44,821 nucleotides of DNA. Source: Porticoccaceae bacterium. GTDB lineage: Bacteria > Pseudomonadota > Gammaproteobacteria > Pseudomonadales > Porticoccaceae. The notes under the pieces were generated by a model. That model was not told the DNA's origin. It made no database searches and saw nothing but the letters and a program-made list of their open reading frames with translations. Below are positions 1 to 10,919 of the stretch, one piece after another. Every line of letters starts with the position of its first letter. The first letter of the stretch is position 1. The DNA lies in the NCBI GenBank assembly GCA_002746985.1, contig NVXH01000005.1, positions 101,783 to 146,603 on the forward strand, in the 5' to 3' direction. Both the position numbers and the translations under genes were made by a program.

Positions 1-569
1 TGGGCGCCTGGGGTCTCGGTTGGGAAATATGGTTAAACGGTATGGAGGTCACTCAGTTCACCTACTTTCAGCAGGTGGGCGGACTGGAGTGTTTTCCCGT
101 CACAGGTGAAATCACCTACGGTCTTGAACGCATTGCCATGTACTTGCAAGGTGTGGACAGCATTTATGACCTTATCTGGACCAAAGGTCCTGCTGGTAAC
201 GTCACTTATGGCGATGTCTTCCACCAGAATGAAGTAGAAATGTCTGCTTTCAACTTTGAGGAAGCTGATGTGGACTTTATGTTCAAGAGCTTTGATACCT
301 ATGAAAGAGAAAGCCAGCGTCTGGTTGAAAAAGGCTTGCCGTTACCTGCCTATGAAATGGTTATGAAAGCGTCTCATGCCTTTAACCTGCTGGATGCTCG
401 TCATGCGATCTCTGTAACTGAGCGCCAACGATTTATTTTGCGTGTTCGCTCCCTCTCCAGAGCGGTCGCAAAAGCCTATTTTAATTCTCGGCTGGCACTA
501 GGCTTCCCGCTGGCACCGAAGGCTCTTGCAGATGAGGTGAAAAAGCAGGCCATGGAGGAACAGCCATGA
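1..569 (+). CDS. glyQ: Glycyl-tRNA synthetase alpha subunit, 3' part
   Basis: This is the C-terminal part of the alpha chain of the tetrameric (alpha2beta2) bacterial glycyl-tRNA synthetase, which charges tRNA-Gly with glycine in the cytoplasm. The gene enters from the left edge, and the first complete codon in frame is at position 3. The visible protein starts [20 protein letters not shown] and continues through FQQVGGLEC and [15 protein letters not shown], all diagnostic of the class II catalytic core of GlyQ. It ends in a short Lys/Glu-rich tail. The stop codon overlaps the glyS start (ATGA at 566-569), so the two subunits are translationally coupled. Only the N-terminal part, outside the window, is missing; nothing looks broken. 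Confidence 0.97.
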   Translation, partial: GAWGLGWEIWLNGMEVTQFTYFQQVGGLECFPVTGEITYGLERIAMYLQGVDSIYDLIWTKGPAGNVTYGDVFHQNEVEMSAFNFEEADVDFMFKSFDTYERESQRLVEKGLPLPAYEMVMKASHAFNLLDARHAISVTERQRFILRVRSLSRAVAKAYFNSRLALGFPLAPKALADEVKKQAMEEQP

Positions 570-2683
570 GCGGAATGGGTAAAGATACAATGAGTACAGA
601 TTTTTTAGTCGAAATCGGCACCGAAGAGCTCCCACCAAAAGCACTGCTAACACTGTCCAATGCTTTTCGTGATGAAATCCTCTCACAATTAAACACCGAG
701 CAACTTGTTTTTGGTGAAGTACAAACCTTTGCCGCACCTCGTCGACTGGCTGTGGTTATTAAAGGGCTTGATGAACAAACGCCCACGAAAGAGATTGTTG
801 CCTGGGGGCCACCGATTAAAGTCGCCTTCGATACTGATGGCAACCCCACTCGTGCTGCGGATGCTTTTGCCAAGAAAAATGGTATTTCCATCGATAAGCT
901 GGTCGACAAAATTGAAAATGATGGCAAACAGGACAAACTTTGCCACCGCGCTACTAAAGAAGGCCGTAGAACAGAAGAACTCATTGGCCCCATTGTCAAT
1001 GCTGCACTTGCTGCACTTCCTATCCCCAAAAAAATGCGCTGGGGTGCAAACCGCGAAGAGTTTGTCCGTCCTGTTCATTGGATAGTGATGCTGCTTGGCA
1101 ACAAGGTAGTGAACGCACAAGTTATGGGCCTTACTGCAGGGAATACAAGCCTAGGTCATCGGTTCCATAGCAAAGGTGCGATTGTTATTCCGTCACCAAC
1201 AAGCTATCAAGAAATCCTTCGTTCGTCTTATGTCATTACTGATTTTTCTGAACGCCGGGAGCTTATTCGTCAAGGCGTTACCGAAGCCGCTGAAAAAGTG
1301 GGTGGTACTGCCGTTATCAGTAATGCTCTGCTGAACGAAGTAACTGCCCTCAATGAATGGCCTGTGCCGTTACTCGGTCATTTTGAAGAACGATTTTTAG
1401 CCGTGCCTGCGGAGGCACTGATTTCCTCAATGGCGGAACACCAGAAATATTTCCATGTAGTAGATAATAATGGCCAACTACTGCCCATGTTTATTACTGT
1501 TGCCAATATTGAGAGCAAAGATCCATCTCAGGTGATTAGTGGTAACGAGCGGGTTATTCGTCCTCGCCTAGCCGATGCTGCATTCTTTTATGAAACTGAC
1601 CAGAAAACCACTCTTGAAGCTCGCCGGGAATCACTAAAAAACATTGTGTTCCAGGCCCAGCTTGGCTCCGTTTTTGATAAGACTGAGCGCGTTGCAAAAT
1701 TGGCCGAAATTTTGGCCCCCATGACAGGTGCTGATGCCGGACTTTCACGAAGGGCGGCCGAATTAAGTAAGTCCGACTTGGTGAGTGAAATGGTCGGAGA
1801 ATTTGATGACTTGCAAGGCACTATGGGGCGTTATTATGCCATCAATGATGGCGAGCATGCCGAGGTGGCTGAAGCCTTATTTGAGCAATACTTACCGCGT
1901 TTTGCTGGCGACTCAATTCCTAGCACTACTACAGGAGCCACCTTGGCTTTGGCCGACCGGCTGGATACATTAGTAGGAATTTTTGGTATTGGCCAACCAC
2001 CTACCGGCTCCAAGGATCCCTTTGCCCTTCGACGTGCCAGTCTTGGTGTCTTAAAAATTATTGTGGAGCGTGGTATCAACCTTGACCTTCATGAAGTATT
2101 AACCGCAGCGGCATCTCAACATGCTGGCTTAGATACAAAAGCTGATGCCATTGAGCGTGTTTCCAAGCAAGTACTTACTTACATGATAGACCGCTTTAGA
2201 GCTTGGTATGAGGATGAAAATATCCCTACAGCTGTATTTCAAGCTGTTGCCGCTAGAAAGTTGAGCAACCCACTGGATATACACCAGCGGGTTCAGGCTG
2301 TTCATGCCTTTAACCAGCTGCCAGAGGCTTCGGCATTAGCCGCAGCCAACAAACGTGTTTCAAATATTTTGGCCAAACAAGAGGGTAATACCATACCTTC
2401 CGAAGTCGATAACACACTGCTAACGGATAACGCCGAAAAGGCTCTGGCACTGTCATTAGCGGAGCTAGCCAGCGAGGTAAAACCTCTCCAACAAGACCGC
2501 GACTATACTGATGTACTGAAACAGCTTGCCCAATTACGCCAGCCCGTTGACCAGTTTTTTGATGACGTAATGGTTATGGTGGACGACGAAGACCTACGTA
2601 ATAACCGCCTGGCATTATTACAACAGTTACGGAATTTGTTTCTGGAAGTGGCCGATATTTCATTGTTAGTACCAGCAAAATAA
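566..2683 (+). CDS. glyS: Glycyl-tRNA synthetase beta subunit
   Basis: Beta chain of the heterotetrameric GlyRS; in this family it carries the tRNA-recognition, HD-like and anticodon-binding parts. The product is 705 aa, slightly longer than the roughly 690 aa of E. coli GlyS. It contains the family signatures [15 protein letters not shown] near the N-terminus, [59 protein letters not shown] and a C-terminal [20 protein letters not shown] chose the ATG at 566 because a GGAGGA ribosome site lies at 554-559 and the start overlaps the glyQ stop. An in-frame ATG at 590 (giving [10 protein letters not shown]) would match the E. coli N-terminus more closely but has a poor ribosome site. Confidence 0.97.
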   Translation: MSGMGKDTMSTDFLVEIGTEELPPKALLTLSNAFRDEILSQLNTEQLVFGEVQTFAAPRRLAVVIKGLDEQTPTKEIVAWGPPIKVAFDTDGNPTRAADAFAKKNGISIDKLVDKIENDGKQDKLCHRATKEGRRTEELIGPIVNAALAALPIPKKMRWGANREEFVRPVHWIVMLLGNKVVNAQVMGLTAGNTSLGHRFHSKGAIVIPSPTSYQEILRSSYVITDFSERRELIRQGVTEAAEKVGGTAVISNALLNEVTALNEWPVPLLGHFEERFLAVPAEALISSMAEHQKYFHVVDNNGQLLPMFITVANIESKDPSQVISGNERVIRPRLADAAFFYETDQKTTLEARRESLKNIVFQAQLGSVFDKTERVAKLAEILAPMTGADAGLSRRAAELSKSDLVSEMVGEFDDLQGTMGRYYAINDGEHAEVAEALFEQYLPRFAGDSIPSTTTGATLALADRLDTLVGIFGIGQPPTGSKDPFALRRASLGVLKIIVERGINLDLHEVLTAAASQHAGLDTKADAIERVSKQVLTYMIDRFRAWYEDENIPTAVFQAVAARKLSNPLDIHQRVQAVHAFNQLPEASALAAANKRVSNILAKQEGNTIPSEVDNTLLTDNAEKALALSLAELASEVKPLQQDRDYTDVLKQLAQLRQPVDQFFDDVMVMVDDEDLRNNRLALLQQLRNLFLEVADISLLVPAK

Positions 2684-2729
2684 TGCTGCACAAGCACTCA
2701 CCAAATATTGTTGAGGATAACACCTGAAT

Positions 2730-3308
2730 ATGACGAAGCTCGTTATCCTTGATCGTGATGGTGTTATCAATGAGGACTCTGATGCCTATGTTAAAACGGC
2801 CGAAGAGTGGATTCCTCTACCCGGTAGTATCGAAGCTATATCCCGCCTCTATAAAGCAGGTTATACCGTGGTAGTAGCAACCAACCAATCGGGCATTGGT
2901 CGTGGCTTATTTGATCTCGACGACCTTGAAGCCATGCATGCGAAGTTATCTGATTTGCTCTTTAATGCCGACACTCAATTGTCCGGTATATTCTATTGCC
3001 CACACAGCCCGGATGATAACTGCAACTGCCGCAAACCAGCCCCCGGCTTATTAGATGCCATTGCAGACGAGTTTGGCATACCTTTAACCGGAGTCCCCAT
3101 CGTAGGCGACAGTCTCCGTGATCTACAAGCTGGCCTATCCCACCAATGTACACCCATTTTGGTTCGCACCGGAAAAGGCGAAAAAACCGAAGCTAAACTA
3201 CCTGACCAACAAGACCCTGCTTTACAACAAGCTCCTGTATTTGATGATTTATCACAGGCCGTAGATTACCTTTTAGCCACTAACAACAACACCGAAAAAC
3301 TACCATGA
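2730..3308 (+). CDS. gmhB: D-glycero-beta-D-manno-heptose 1,7-bisphosphate 7-phosphatase
   Basis: HAD-superfamily phosphatase that removes the 7-phosphate of heptose bisphosphate in ADP-heptose synthesis for the LPS inner core. At 192 aa it has the normal family length. The N-terminal DRDGV motif supplies the catalytic pair Asp8/Asp10. TNQSGIGRG at 51-59 is the second HAD motif, and VGDS with Asp127 is the metal-binding motif. Cys90, His92, Cys98 and Cys100 (CPHSPDDNCNC) form the zinc site typical of GmhB rather than of histidinol phosphatases. It lies 46 bp after glyS and overlaps the next gene by 4 bp, as in the Pseudomonas order plsC-gmhB-glyS-glyQ. Confidence 0.93.
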   Translation: MTKLVILDRDGVINEDSDAYVKTAEEWIPLPGSIEAISRLYKAGYTVVVATNQSGIGRGLFDLDDLEAMHAKLSDLLFNADTQLSGIFYCPHSPDDNCNCRKPAPGLLDAIADEFGIPLTGVPIVGDSLRDLQAGLSHQCTPILVRTGKGEKTEAKLPDQQDPALQQAPVFDDLSQAVDYLLATNNNTEKLP

Positions 3309-4027
3309 AAACAGCCATTGCTTTTACACGTTCCGTGCTATTTTACTCGGTTTATGCTGTAGTTATGGTGATTTTCGGCACTATATCCTGCACGATCGGG
3401 ATTTTGATGCCCTATCGTATGCGCCAGAATGTCATAACCTGGGCTAATGCCATTATTATTAAATGGTTAAATATCAGCTGTGGTATCAAACTACGTATTG
3501 ATGGCCTGGAAAATATACCAAAGACACCCTGCGTCATACTCAGTAAACACCAGTCAGGCTGGGAAACTTTTTATCTTCAGCGACTACTGCGCCCAGTCAG
3601 TACTATTCTCAAAAAAGAGCTCTTTTGGATCCCCTTTTTTGGTTGGGGACTGTATTTTATGCATCCTATTGCCATCGATCGCGGCAATCCTAGAGCTGCC
3701 ATGAAACAGATTTTATCTCAGGGGAAACACCGTTTAGCCCAAGGTAACCATGTATTAATCTACCCTGAAGGCACAAGAACAGCCGTTGGTAAAATAGGCA
3801 ATTATGCCCGTAGTGGTGCTGCCTTGGCTATTGCGGCCGGGGTACCGGTTCTACCCGTCGCCCAAAATTCTGGCAACTGCTGGCCCGCCCACACCTTTAT
3901 TAAGTGGCCGGGGCAAATCCATGTTTCTATCGGCAGGCCCATCGATACCAGTAATATTGATAGTCGACAATTAACCGAACAAGTAAAAGGCTGGATCGAA
4001 ACCACTCAAACAAGCCTGGAGCATTAG
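3305..4027 (+). CDS. 1-acyl-sn-glycerol-3-phosphate acyltransferase (PlsC/LPLAT family)
   Basis: Inner-membrane lysophospholipid acyltransferase of 240 aa, expected to add the second acyl chain to lysophosphatidate. A hydrophobic N-terminal segment at about residues 8-36 anchors it. The catalytic HX4D motif is present as HQSGWE (His82 to Glu87), the Asp-to-Glu form seen in the Pseudomonas PA0005-type enzymes. Block III is PEGTRT at 154-159 and block II is near IDRGNPRAA. The start overlaps the gmhB stop by 4 bp (ATGA), implying coupling. A probable intrinsic terminator follows at 4058-4081. The substrate could be a lysophospholipid other than lysophosphatidate; sequence alone does not separate these. 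Confidence 0.88.
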   Translation: MKTAIAFTRSVLFYSVYAVVMVIFGTISCTIGILMPYRMRQNVITWANAIIIKWLNISCGIKLRIDGLENIPKTPCVILSKHQSGWETFYLQRLLRPVSTILKKELFWIPFFGWGLYFMHPIAIDRGNPRAAMKQILSQGKHRLAQGNHVLIYPEGTRTAVGKIGNYARSGAALAIAAGVPVLPVAQNSGNCWPAHTFIKWPGQIHVSIGRPIDTSNIDSRQLTEQVKGWIETTQTSLEH

Positions 4028-4057
4028 ACTCGCCAAAGGACTTATTTTTCCGAAATT

Positions 4058-4081
4058 TTTGGCAATATTGGCCAAATTTTT
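4058..4081 (+). terminator. Probable intrinsic terminator after the acyltransferase gene
   Basis: TTTGGC at 4058-4063 pairs with GCCAAA at 4071-4076 across a 7-nt loop and is followed directly by five T residues. It sits 31 bp after the acyltransferase stop and before the small ORF at 4117. The stem is short with few GC pairs, so termination may be partial. Confidence 0.5.
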
Positions 4082-4116
4082 CTAGACTTATTCTGAAGCT
4101 TACAAGGAAGGAGCCT

Positions 4117-4287
4117 ATGACTGATCAAACTGGCAACTACAATCAACGGGAACAGCGCAAAGAGCAGCGTAGAAAGCATGAAGAGCGGCGAACAGACATC
4201 CGCTTCGAGCCCACCAAAGAACCCCGACGGAAAAGCCATGGACGCAGAAGTGGCGATGGTGATGTTTGGGATAAGCACGAAGAGTAG
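4117..4287 (+). CDS. Small highly charged hypothetical protein, 56 aa
   Basis: I do not recognise this gene. An ATG at 4117 is preceded by an unusually rich purine ribosome site (AAGGAAGGAG, 4104-4113) and opens a 56-codon frame ending in TAG at 4285-4287. The product is very hydrophilic: an Arg/Lys/Glu/Gln-rich helix at residues 10-25 (REQRKEQRRKHEERR), then TDIRFEP, a basic RRKSHGRR stretch and an acidic DGDVWDKHEE tail. It has no membrane segment and no cysteine. It lies between two terminators, so it may be transcribed alone. The strong ribosome site and its position support a real gene; function is unknown, though RNA or DNA contact by the basic part is possible. Confidence 0.6.
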   Translation: MTDQTGNYNQREQRKEQRRKHEERRTDIRFEPTKEPRRKSHGRRSGDGDVWDKHEE

Positions 4288-4311
4288 GTAAATTTTATAT
4301 TTAAGGGCAAC

Positions 4312-4340
4312 AAAAAAACCGGAGAATATCCGGTTTTTTT
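4312..4340. terminator. Bidirectional intrinsic terminator between the small ORF and gyrB
   Basis: CCGGA (4319-4323) pairs with TCCGG (4329-4333) around a GAATA loop, flanked by seven A on the left and seven T on the right. The flanks extend the stem and give a U-tract on either strand, so one hairpin can end both the rightward small-ORF transcript and the leftward gyrB transcript, whose stop codon is 24 bp away. Confidence 0.88.
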
Positions 4341-4363
4341 GTTTAATATCAAACGCTTAAATA

Positions 4364-6790
<2,427 letters not shown>

Positions 6791-6819
6791 CTAAATTTCT
6801 AATTTTTTAGTATTAACGC

Positions 6820-7908
6820 CTATTCCGGTGTAATACCCCCATGTTCCACGTGGAACATGCTTGTTTGTTTACTATCACCCGGCCAAGACAAAACCACGTC
6901 ATCCCGGACTACGCCAGTGATGAATGTCTGCGCTCCAAGGCGATACAACAATTTTCCTACCTTCTCTCTATGCTGCACATCCAACTCTGAGGGAAGATCA
7001 TCTAGCAAATACAAACACTGACATCCCGTGCGCTCATAAAACAAAAACCCTTGGGCTATTTGCATTGCTGTTACAAGGATTTTTATTTGCCCTCGAGACA
7101 ACACGTCGCTTGCAGGCTGATTGTTAAACCTTATCCGCAAATCTGCTCGATGCGGGCCATACTGGGTACCCTTAAGTTGAAAATCTCTTTGCCGGCTTGC
7201 CAGCAAAATATCCTTCAATGGTTTAGCCACATCCCAACCAGCATAATGCTTAAACTCAAAACCCTGCAATAGTGTTAGCTCTTCTATAACCCATTGAATT
7301 TTTGGGATTAATTCAAGCAAATACTGTTGACGGTATTGGTTTATCTGGTCAGCCAGACCTGAAAACTCTGCATCCCAAACCCCCAGCAACACCTCGTCTA
7401 TTCTATCATGCCGGAGTAATGAATTGCGTTGTTTAAGCGCTCGCCTAAATTTTTGCCAGAGAAGTCGATAATTATGTTCCACGTGGAACACGCCCCAATC
7501 TACATATTGTCGACGATACTGTGGCCCACCATCTAAAAGTCGGAAGCTATCTGCATTTAAAACTAAAAGTGGCATTGCTTCTGCCAGGCTTGATGCATTA
7601 TGAATAAGCTGGCCATTCACCTTAAACTGGAAGCCTCCCTTGCGCGAACGACTCACACCCAAAGGGATATTTTTTCCTTCTTTTTCCAGCAAGCCAAAGA
7701 CTGTACAGCTATCTTCATTTTGATTAATGATTGGATTTAATGTGCGACAACGAAAGGATCTCCCCCTGCCTAAAACATGTAGCGCTTCTAACAGACTCGT
7801 TTTTCCGCCGCCATTAGATCCATAAAAAATATTGGCACCAGGAGACAATGAAAGCTGGACGTGCCTAAGGTTTCGCAACCCATGGACATCCAACCTTTGT
7901 AGATGCAT
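6820..7908 (-). CDS. recF: DNA replication and repair protein RecF
   Basis: SMC-like ATPase that loads RecA at ssDNA gaps together with RecO and RecR. It is 362 aa, normal for RecF. Walker A is GSNGGGKTS at about residues 30-38, the ABC signature is LSRGQIKIL, and Walker B is LYLLDDLPSELD. The gene carries two copies of the parS palindrome in the same frame. Each is translated as FHVEH, once near residue 140 and once near residue 351, eight residues before the end, so the chromosome-partition sites constrain the protein sequence here. It lies 29 bp after dnaN, in the canonical order. Confidence 0.97.
   Translation of the reverse strand: MHLQRLDVHGLRNLRHVQLSLSPGANIFYGSNGGGKTSLLEALHVLGRGRSFRCRTLNPIINQNEDSCTVFGLLEKEGKNIPLGVSRSRKGGFQFKVNGQLIHNASSLAEAMPLLVLNADSFRLLDGGPQYRRQYVDWGVFHVEHNYRLLWQKFRRALKQRNSLLRHDRIDEVLLGVWDAEFSGLADQINQYRQQYLLELIPKIQWVIEELTLLQGFEFKHYAGWDVAKPLKDILLASRQRDFQLKGTQYGPHRADLRIRFNNQPASDVLSRGQIKILVTAMQIAQGFLFYERTGCQCLYLLDDLPSELDVQHREKVGKLLYRLGAQTFITGVVRDDVVLSWPGDSKQTSMFHVEHGGITPE
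6842..6857. promoter_or_regulatory. parS: parS centromere site 1 (inside the 3' end of recF)
   Basis: TGTTCCACGTGGAACA is a perfect 16-bp palindrome, extended to 18 bp by flanking A/T. It matches the ParB binding site type known from Pseudomonas and, with two changes, the Bacillus parS. ParB is encoded about 12 kb away in the window. The sequence reads FHVEH in recF. Confidence 0.92.
7475..7490. promoter_or_regulatory. parS: parS centromere site 2 (mid recF)
   Basis: A second perfect copy of TGTTCCACGTGGAACA, 633 bp from the first and also in the FHVEH reading frame of recF. Two identical 16-bp palindromes this close together are very unlikely by chance, and both lie within about 8.5 kb of oriC, where parS sites are normally found. 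Confidence 0.92.
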
Positions 7909-7937
7909 ACAGAAATTTTCTTTTAAATACTTTGGGG

Positions 7938-9038
7938 TTAAAGCCGCATAGGCATAACAACATACACCGCACTCTCATTCGCCGGATCTTCAATTAGCGC
8001 GCTACTATTGGCATCCGAAAGTGTAAAACGGGCTTCTGTTCCAGATAAAACATTAAGAACATCAATGATATAGCTTACATTAAAGCCTACCTCTAGATTT
8101 TCAGACGTGTAATTTACCGTCACCTCTTCTTGAGCTTCTTCCTGCTCGGGGTTGTTTGCAACAAGGGTGAGCTGCCCTTCTGATAATAACAATCTTACAC
8201 CTCGATACTTTTCGTTAGAAAGAATCGCTGTACGACTAAACGCATTTCGCATCTCTTCACGGTTACCCACCATTTGCTTATCGCCACCTTTAGGAAGAAC
8301 CCGATCATAGTCAGGATAAGCACCATCCACCAGTTTAGAGGTAAACCTAAACTCTGCCGTAGACAAACGTATATGATTGTTACCCAAAACAACCTTAACT
8401 TCGCCGTCATCTGAAAGAAGCCGGGAAAGCTCAATCACACCTTTGCGCGGAAGAATTGCCTGAGTAAGCTCACCATCAAGGCCTGGCACCTGAACATCCA
8501 TCATGGCTAGTCGGTGCCCATCTGTTGCAACAACCCGTGCTCGATTTTCTCCAACCTCCAACAACATACCATTGAGATAATAACGTACATCTTGTTGGGC
8601 CATAGCAAAGGATGTATGGCTAATAAGCTGTTTCAGCTCAGCCTGATTAATTACAAACTCTCGTTTACCCGGGCCATCATCAACACTAGGAAATTCATTC
8701 GCAGGTAACGATGAAAGAGTAAACCGACTCCGGCCACTAGTAATTTGAACCCGACCATCTTCCTCAGAAAAAGTGATATCCGCACCTTCAGGTAAAGAAC
8801 GACAGATATCCATCAGCTTACGAGCTGGTACCGTTATATCCCCACTCTCAGATGGAGCACCCAAAGAAAGGTGGCCAACAATCTCTACCTCAAGGTCTGT
8901 CCCTGTTAAGGAAAGACTATCTCCAGCAAGGTTGATCAATACATTAGATAATATTGGCAGTGTTTGGCGCCGCTCTACCACACCAACAACAAGCTGCAAT
9001 GGCTTCAGGAAATCTTCTCGAGATACGGTGAACTTCAT
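7938..9038 (-). CDS. dnaN: DNA polymerase III sliding clamp (beta subunit)
   Basis: Ring-shaped processivity clamp that tethers polymerase III and many repair proteins to DNA. The 366-aa protein has the three repeated clamp folds and is recognisable from MKFTVSREDFLKPLQLVVGVVERR, LPILSNVLI, GHRLAMM, DGAYPDYDRVLP and the C-terminal YVVMPMRL, the stretch that forms part of the partner-binding pocket. It is an ATG start 68 bp downstream of dnaA and is followed after 29 bp by recF. No unusual feature is visible. Confidence 0.98.
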   Translation of the reverse strand: MKFTVSREDFLKPLQLVVGVVERRQTLPILSNVLINLAGDSLSLTGTDLEVEIVGHLSLGAPSESGDITVPARKLMDICRSLPEGADITFSEEDGRVQITSGRSRFTLSSLPANEFPSVDDGPGKREFVINQAELKQLISHTSFAMAQQDVRYYLNGMLLEVGENRARVVATDGHRLAMMDVQVPGLDGELTQAILPRKGVIELSRLLSDDGEVKVVLGNNHIRLSTAEFRFTSKLVDGAYPDYDRVLPKGGDKQMVGNREEMRNAFSRTAILSNEKYRGVRLLLSEGQLTLVANNPEQEEAQEEVTVNYTSENLEVGFNVSYIIDVLNVLSGTEARFTLSDANSSALIEDPANESAVYVVMPMRL

Positions 9039-9106
9039 CTGTTAGTTTCTTCCAAGTATGGCTAAGTACTAAATTTTACTTATGATAATCCAAAGGCTTC
9101 CAATAA

Positions 9107-10519
9107 TCAGGTAGTTAATGCACGCAATAGGTGTTTTACATCTTCACTAATATCCCGACTGCTTTCCTGCAACTCTTTGATTTTTCTGCAGGCATGCAAA
9201 ACAGTGGTGTGATCTCGCCCACCAAAGGCTTCACCAATCTCTGGCAAGCTATGGTTAGTCAGTTCCTTTGCCAAAGCCATCGCAACCTGCCTCGGCCTTG
9301 CTATCGATCGGCTACGCCGCTTGGAGAGAAGCTCTGACATTTTTACTTTATAGTACTCGGACACCACCCTTTGGATATTGTCGATAGTAACCAACTTATC
9401 CTGAAGAGCTAACAGGTCTTTCAAGGATTCTCTAATCAGGTCAATATTGATTGGACTTCCAGTAAAGTGAGCACTTGCTATCACTCTTTTAAGTGCACCC
9501 TCTAACTCTCGAACATTAGACCGGATTCTTTGAGCAATAAAAAAGGCCGCATCATTCGGTAAGTTTACCCTTGCCTGGTTGGCTTTTTTCATCAGAATAG
9601 CCACCCTTGTTTCCAGCTCCGGAGGTTCAACCGCAACAGTTAAACCCCAACCAAAGCGAGATTTTAAACGCTCTTCAAGGCCATCAACCTCCTTTGGGTA
9701 GCGATCACAAGTAAGGATCATCTGTTGACCCCCTTCAAGCAGAGCATTAAAGGTGTGGAAAAATTCTTCTTGAGAGCGCTCTTTGCCCGCAAAAAATTGA
9801 ATGTCATCAATCAACAAAGCGTCTACTGAACGATAAAAACGCTTGAAATCGTTCATAGCATTTAACTGCAAAGCCTTAACCATATCGGCAACAAAGCGCT
9901 CTGAGTGTAAATAGACTATTTTAGCATTTGGCTTTTGCTCACGTAACGCATTGCCCACCGCATGCATAAGGTGGGTTTTACCCAAACCAACCCCCCCATA
10001 AATAAACAGTGGGTTATAGGATCCCCCTGGGTTTTCGGCGACCTGGCGGGATGCAGCTAAGGCTAACTGGTTGGACTTACCCTCAACAAAAGAATCAAAG
10101 GTAAAGGTTTGATTAATATTACTTTGGTGATTCAAGCCTCCCTCAACATTTGATTTGCGGGCCGATGGAATCTGTACGCGAGTGGTTGCAGGCAGCACCG
10201 AACGCGCCAACACCCTGGGTGTTGTTATTTGTTTTTTCTCTGCTTCATGGTGTAAGGGTTGTAAACCGTTGCCAGACTCAACGACAACTTTACAACGCTC
10301 ACCACTCAGTTGCTGGAAGATCTCGATAATTCGCTCTAGAAACTTGTCAGAAACCCAGTCTTTTACAAAGCGGTTGGGTGCCAACAAGCGAATATCTTTA
10401 TTTGGCTCAGCAGTCTGATTCGTATCTAACTGTAACGGTCTTATCCAAGTATTAAACTGCTGTGTAGGCAGCTCCTCCTGAAGATAGCCAAGACATTCTT
10501 CCCATAAAGCTTGAGCCAA
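9107..10519 (-). CDS. dnaA: Chromosomal replication initiator DnaA
   Basis: AAA+ ATPase that binds DnaA boxes, melts oriC and loads the helicase. The 470-aa protein has domain I at about 1-85 ([24 protein letters not shown]), a linker, the AAA+ domain with Walker [10 protein letters not shown] (175-183) and Walker [10 protein letters not shown] (235-243), and a C-terminal domain IV whose [15 protein letters not shown] is the DnaA-box recognition signature. The start is TTG at 10517-10519, preceded by AAGGGG at a 7-nt spacing. No in-frame ATG gives a better N-terminus, so I accept the rare start codon. The upstream gap contains DnaA boxes, which suggests autoregulation. Confidence 0.97.
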   Translation of the reverse strand: MAQALWEECLGYLQEELPTQQFNTWIRPLQLDTNQTAEPNKDIRLLAPNRFVKDWVSDKFLERIIEIFQQLSGERCKVVVESGNGLQPLHHEAEKKQITTPRVLARSVLPATTRVQIPSARKSNVEGGLNHQSNINQTFTFDSFVEGKSNQLALAASRQVAENPGGSYNPLFIYGGVGLGKTHLMHAVGNALREQKPNAKIVYLHSERFVADMVKALQLNAMNDFKRFYRSVDALLIDDIQFFAGKERSQEEFFHTFNALLEGGQQMILTCDRYPKEVDGLEERLKSRFGWGLTVAVEPPELETRVAILMKKANQARVNLPNDAAFFIAQRIRSNVRELEGALKRVIASAHFTGSPINIDLIRESLKDLLALQDKLVTIDNIQRVVSEYYKVKMSELLSKRRSRSIARPRQVAMALAKELTNHSLPEIGEAFGGRDHTTVLHACRKIKELQESSRDISEDVKHLLRALTT

Positions 10520-10919
10520 GTTATACCCCTTGTGTACGACTACTTATGCGACTATTTTGTTGCCGCTATTTTTGTTGTTGTCATCTGTACTCTGATAATT
10601 TTCAGTAGAACCCGTGACCTTTTTATTAAGCGTCCAGTCTAACCATAAAGAATAGAGTTATCCACATCTTTGATGAAAACAGCAAAAGAAGGTTTATGAA
10701 AAAACTTATGATAATCAACGTGTTAACAAAACAACAAGGGCTGTTGTTTTACACAGTATCACTAGGTATTGTTGGTTATAAATTAACCATTGTTTGTGGA
10801 TAACCTGTTGATATTTTGTTAGTTGTCAGGGGGTTTCCTGTCTACAAAGAAATCTGTACTCAAACCAGGTCTTAAATAATTCCAAACAAAGTCATTAATG
10901 ACCGAAACCAAAGAGTGGG
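10520..10919. promoter_or_regulatory. dnaA-mnmE intergenic region with DnaA boxes and dyads
   Basis: I see no gene in these 400 bp. They contain a perfect DnaA box TTATCCACA at 10658-10666 (plus), a second perfect box TGTGGATAA at 10795-10803 (minus orientation), and a one-mismatch box TTTTACACA at 10747-10755. There is a 9-bp inverted repeat (AAAACAACA at 10728-10736, TGTTGTTTT at 10742-10750) that could act as a weak terminator for leftward mnmE transcripts. A dyad TGGTTA/TAACCA lies at 10773-10789. The region must hold the dnaA promoter and may be the remnant or second half of an origin. Confidence 0.7.

Noticed and set aside
481-1120. Several long minus-strand frames opposite glyS
   Set aside because: They are antisense to a fully conserved glyS, with Ser/Ala-rich low-complexity translation and no ribosome site.
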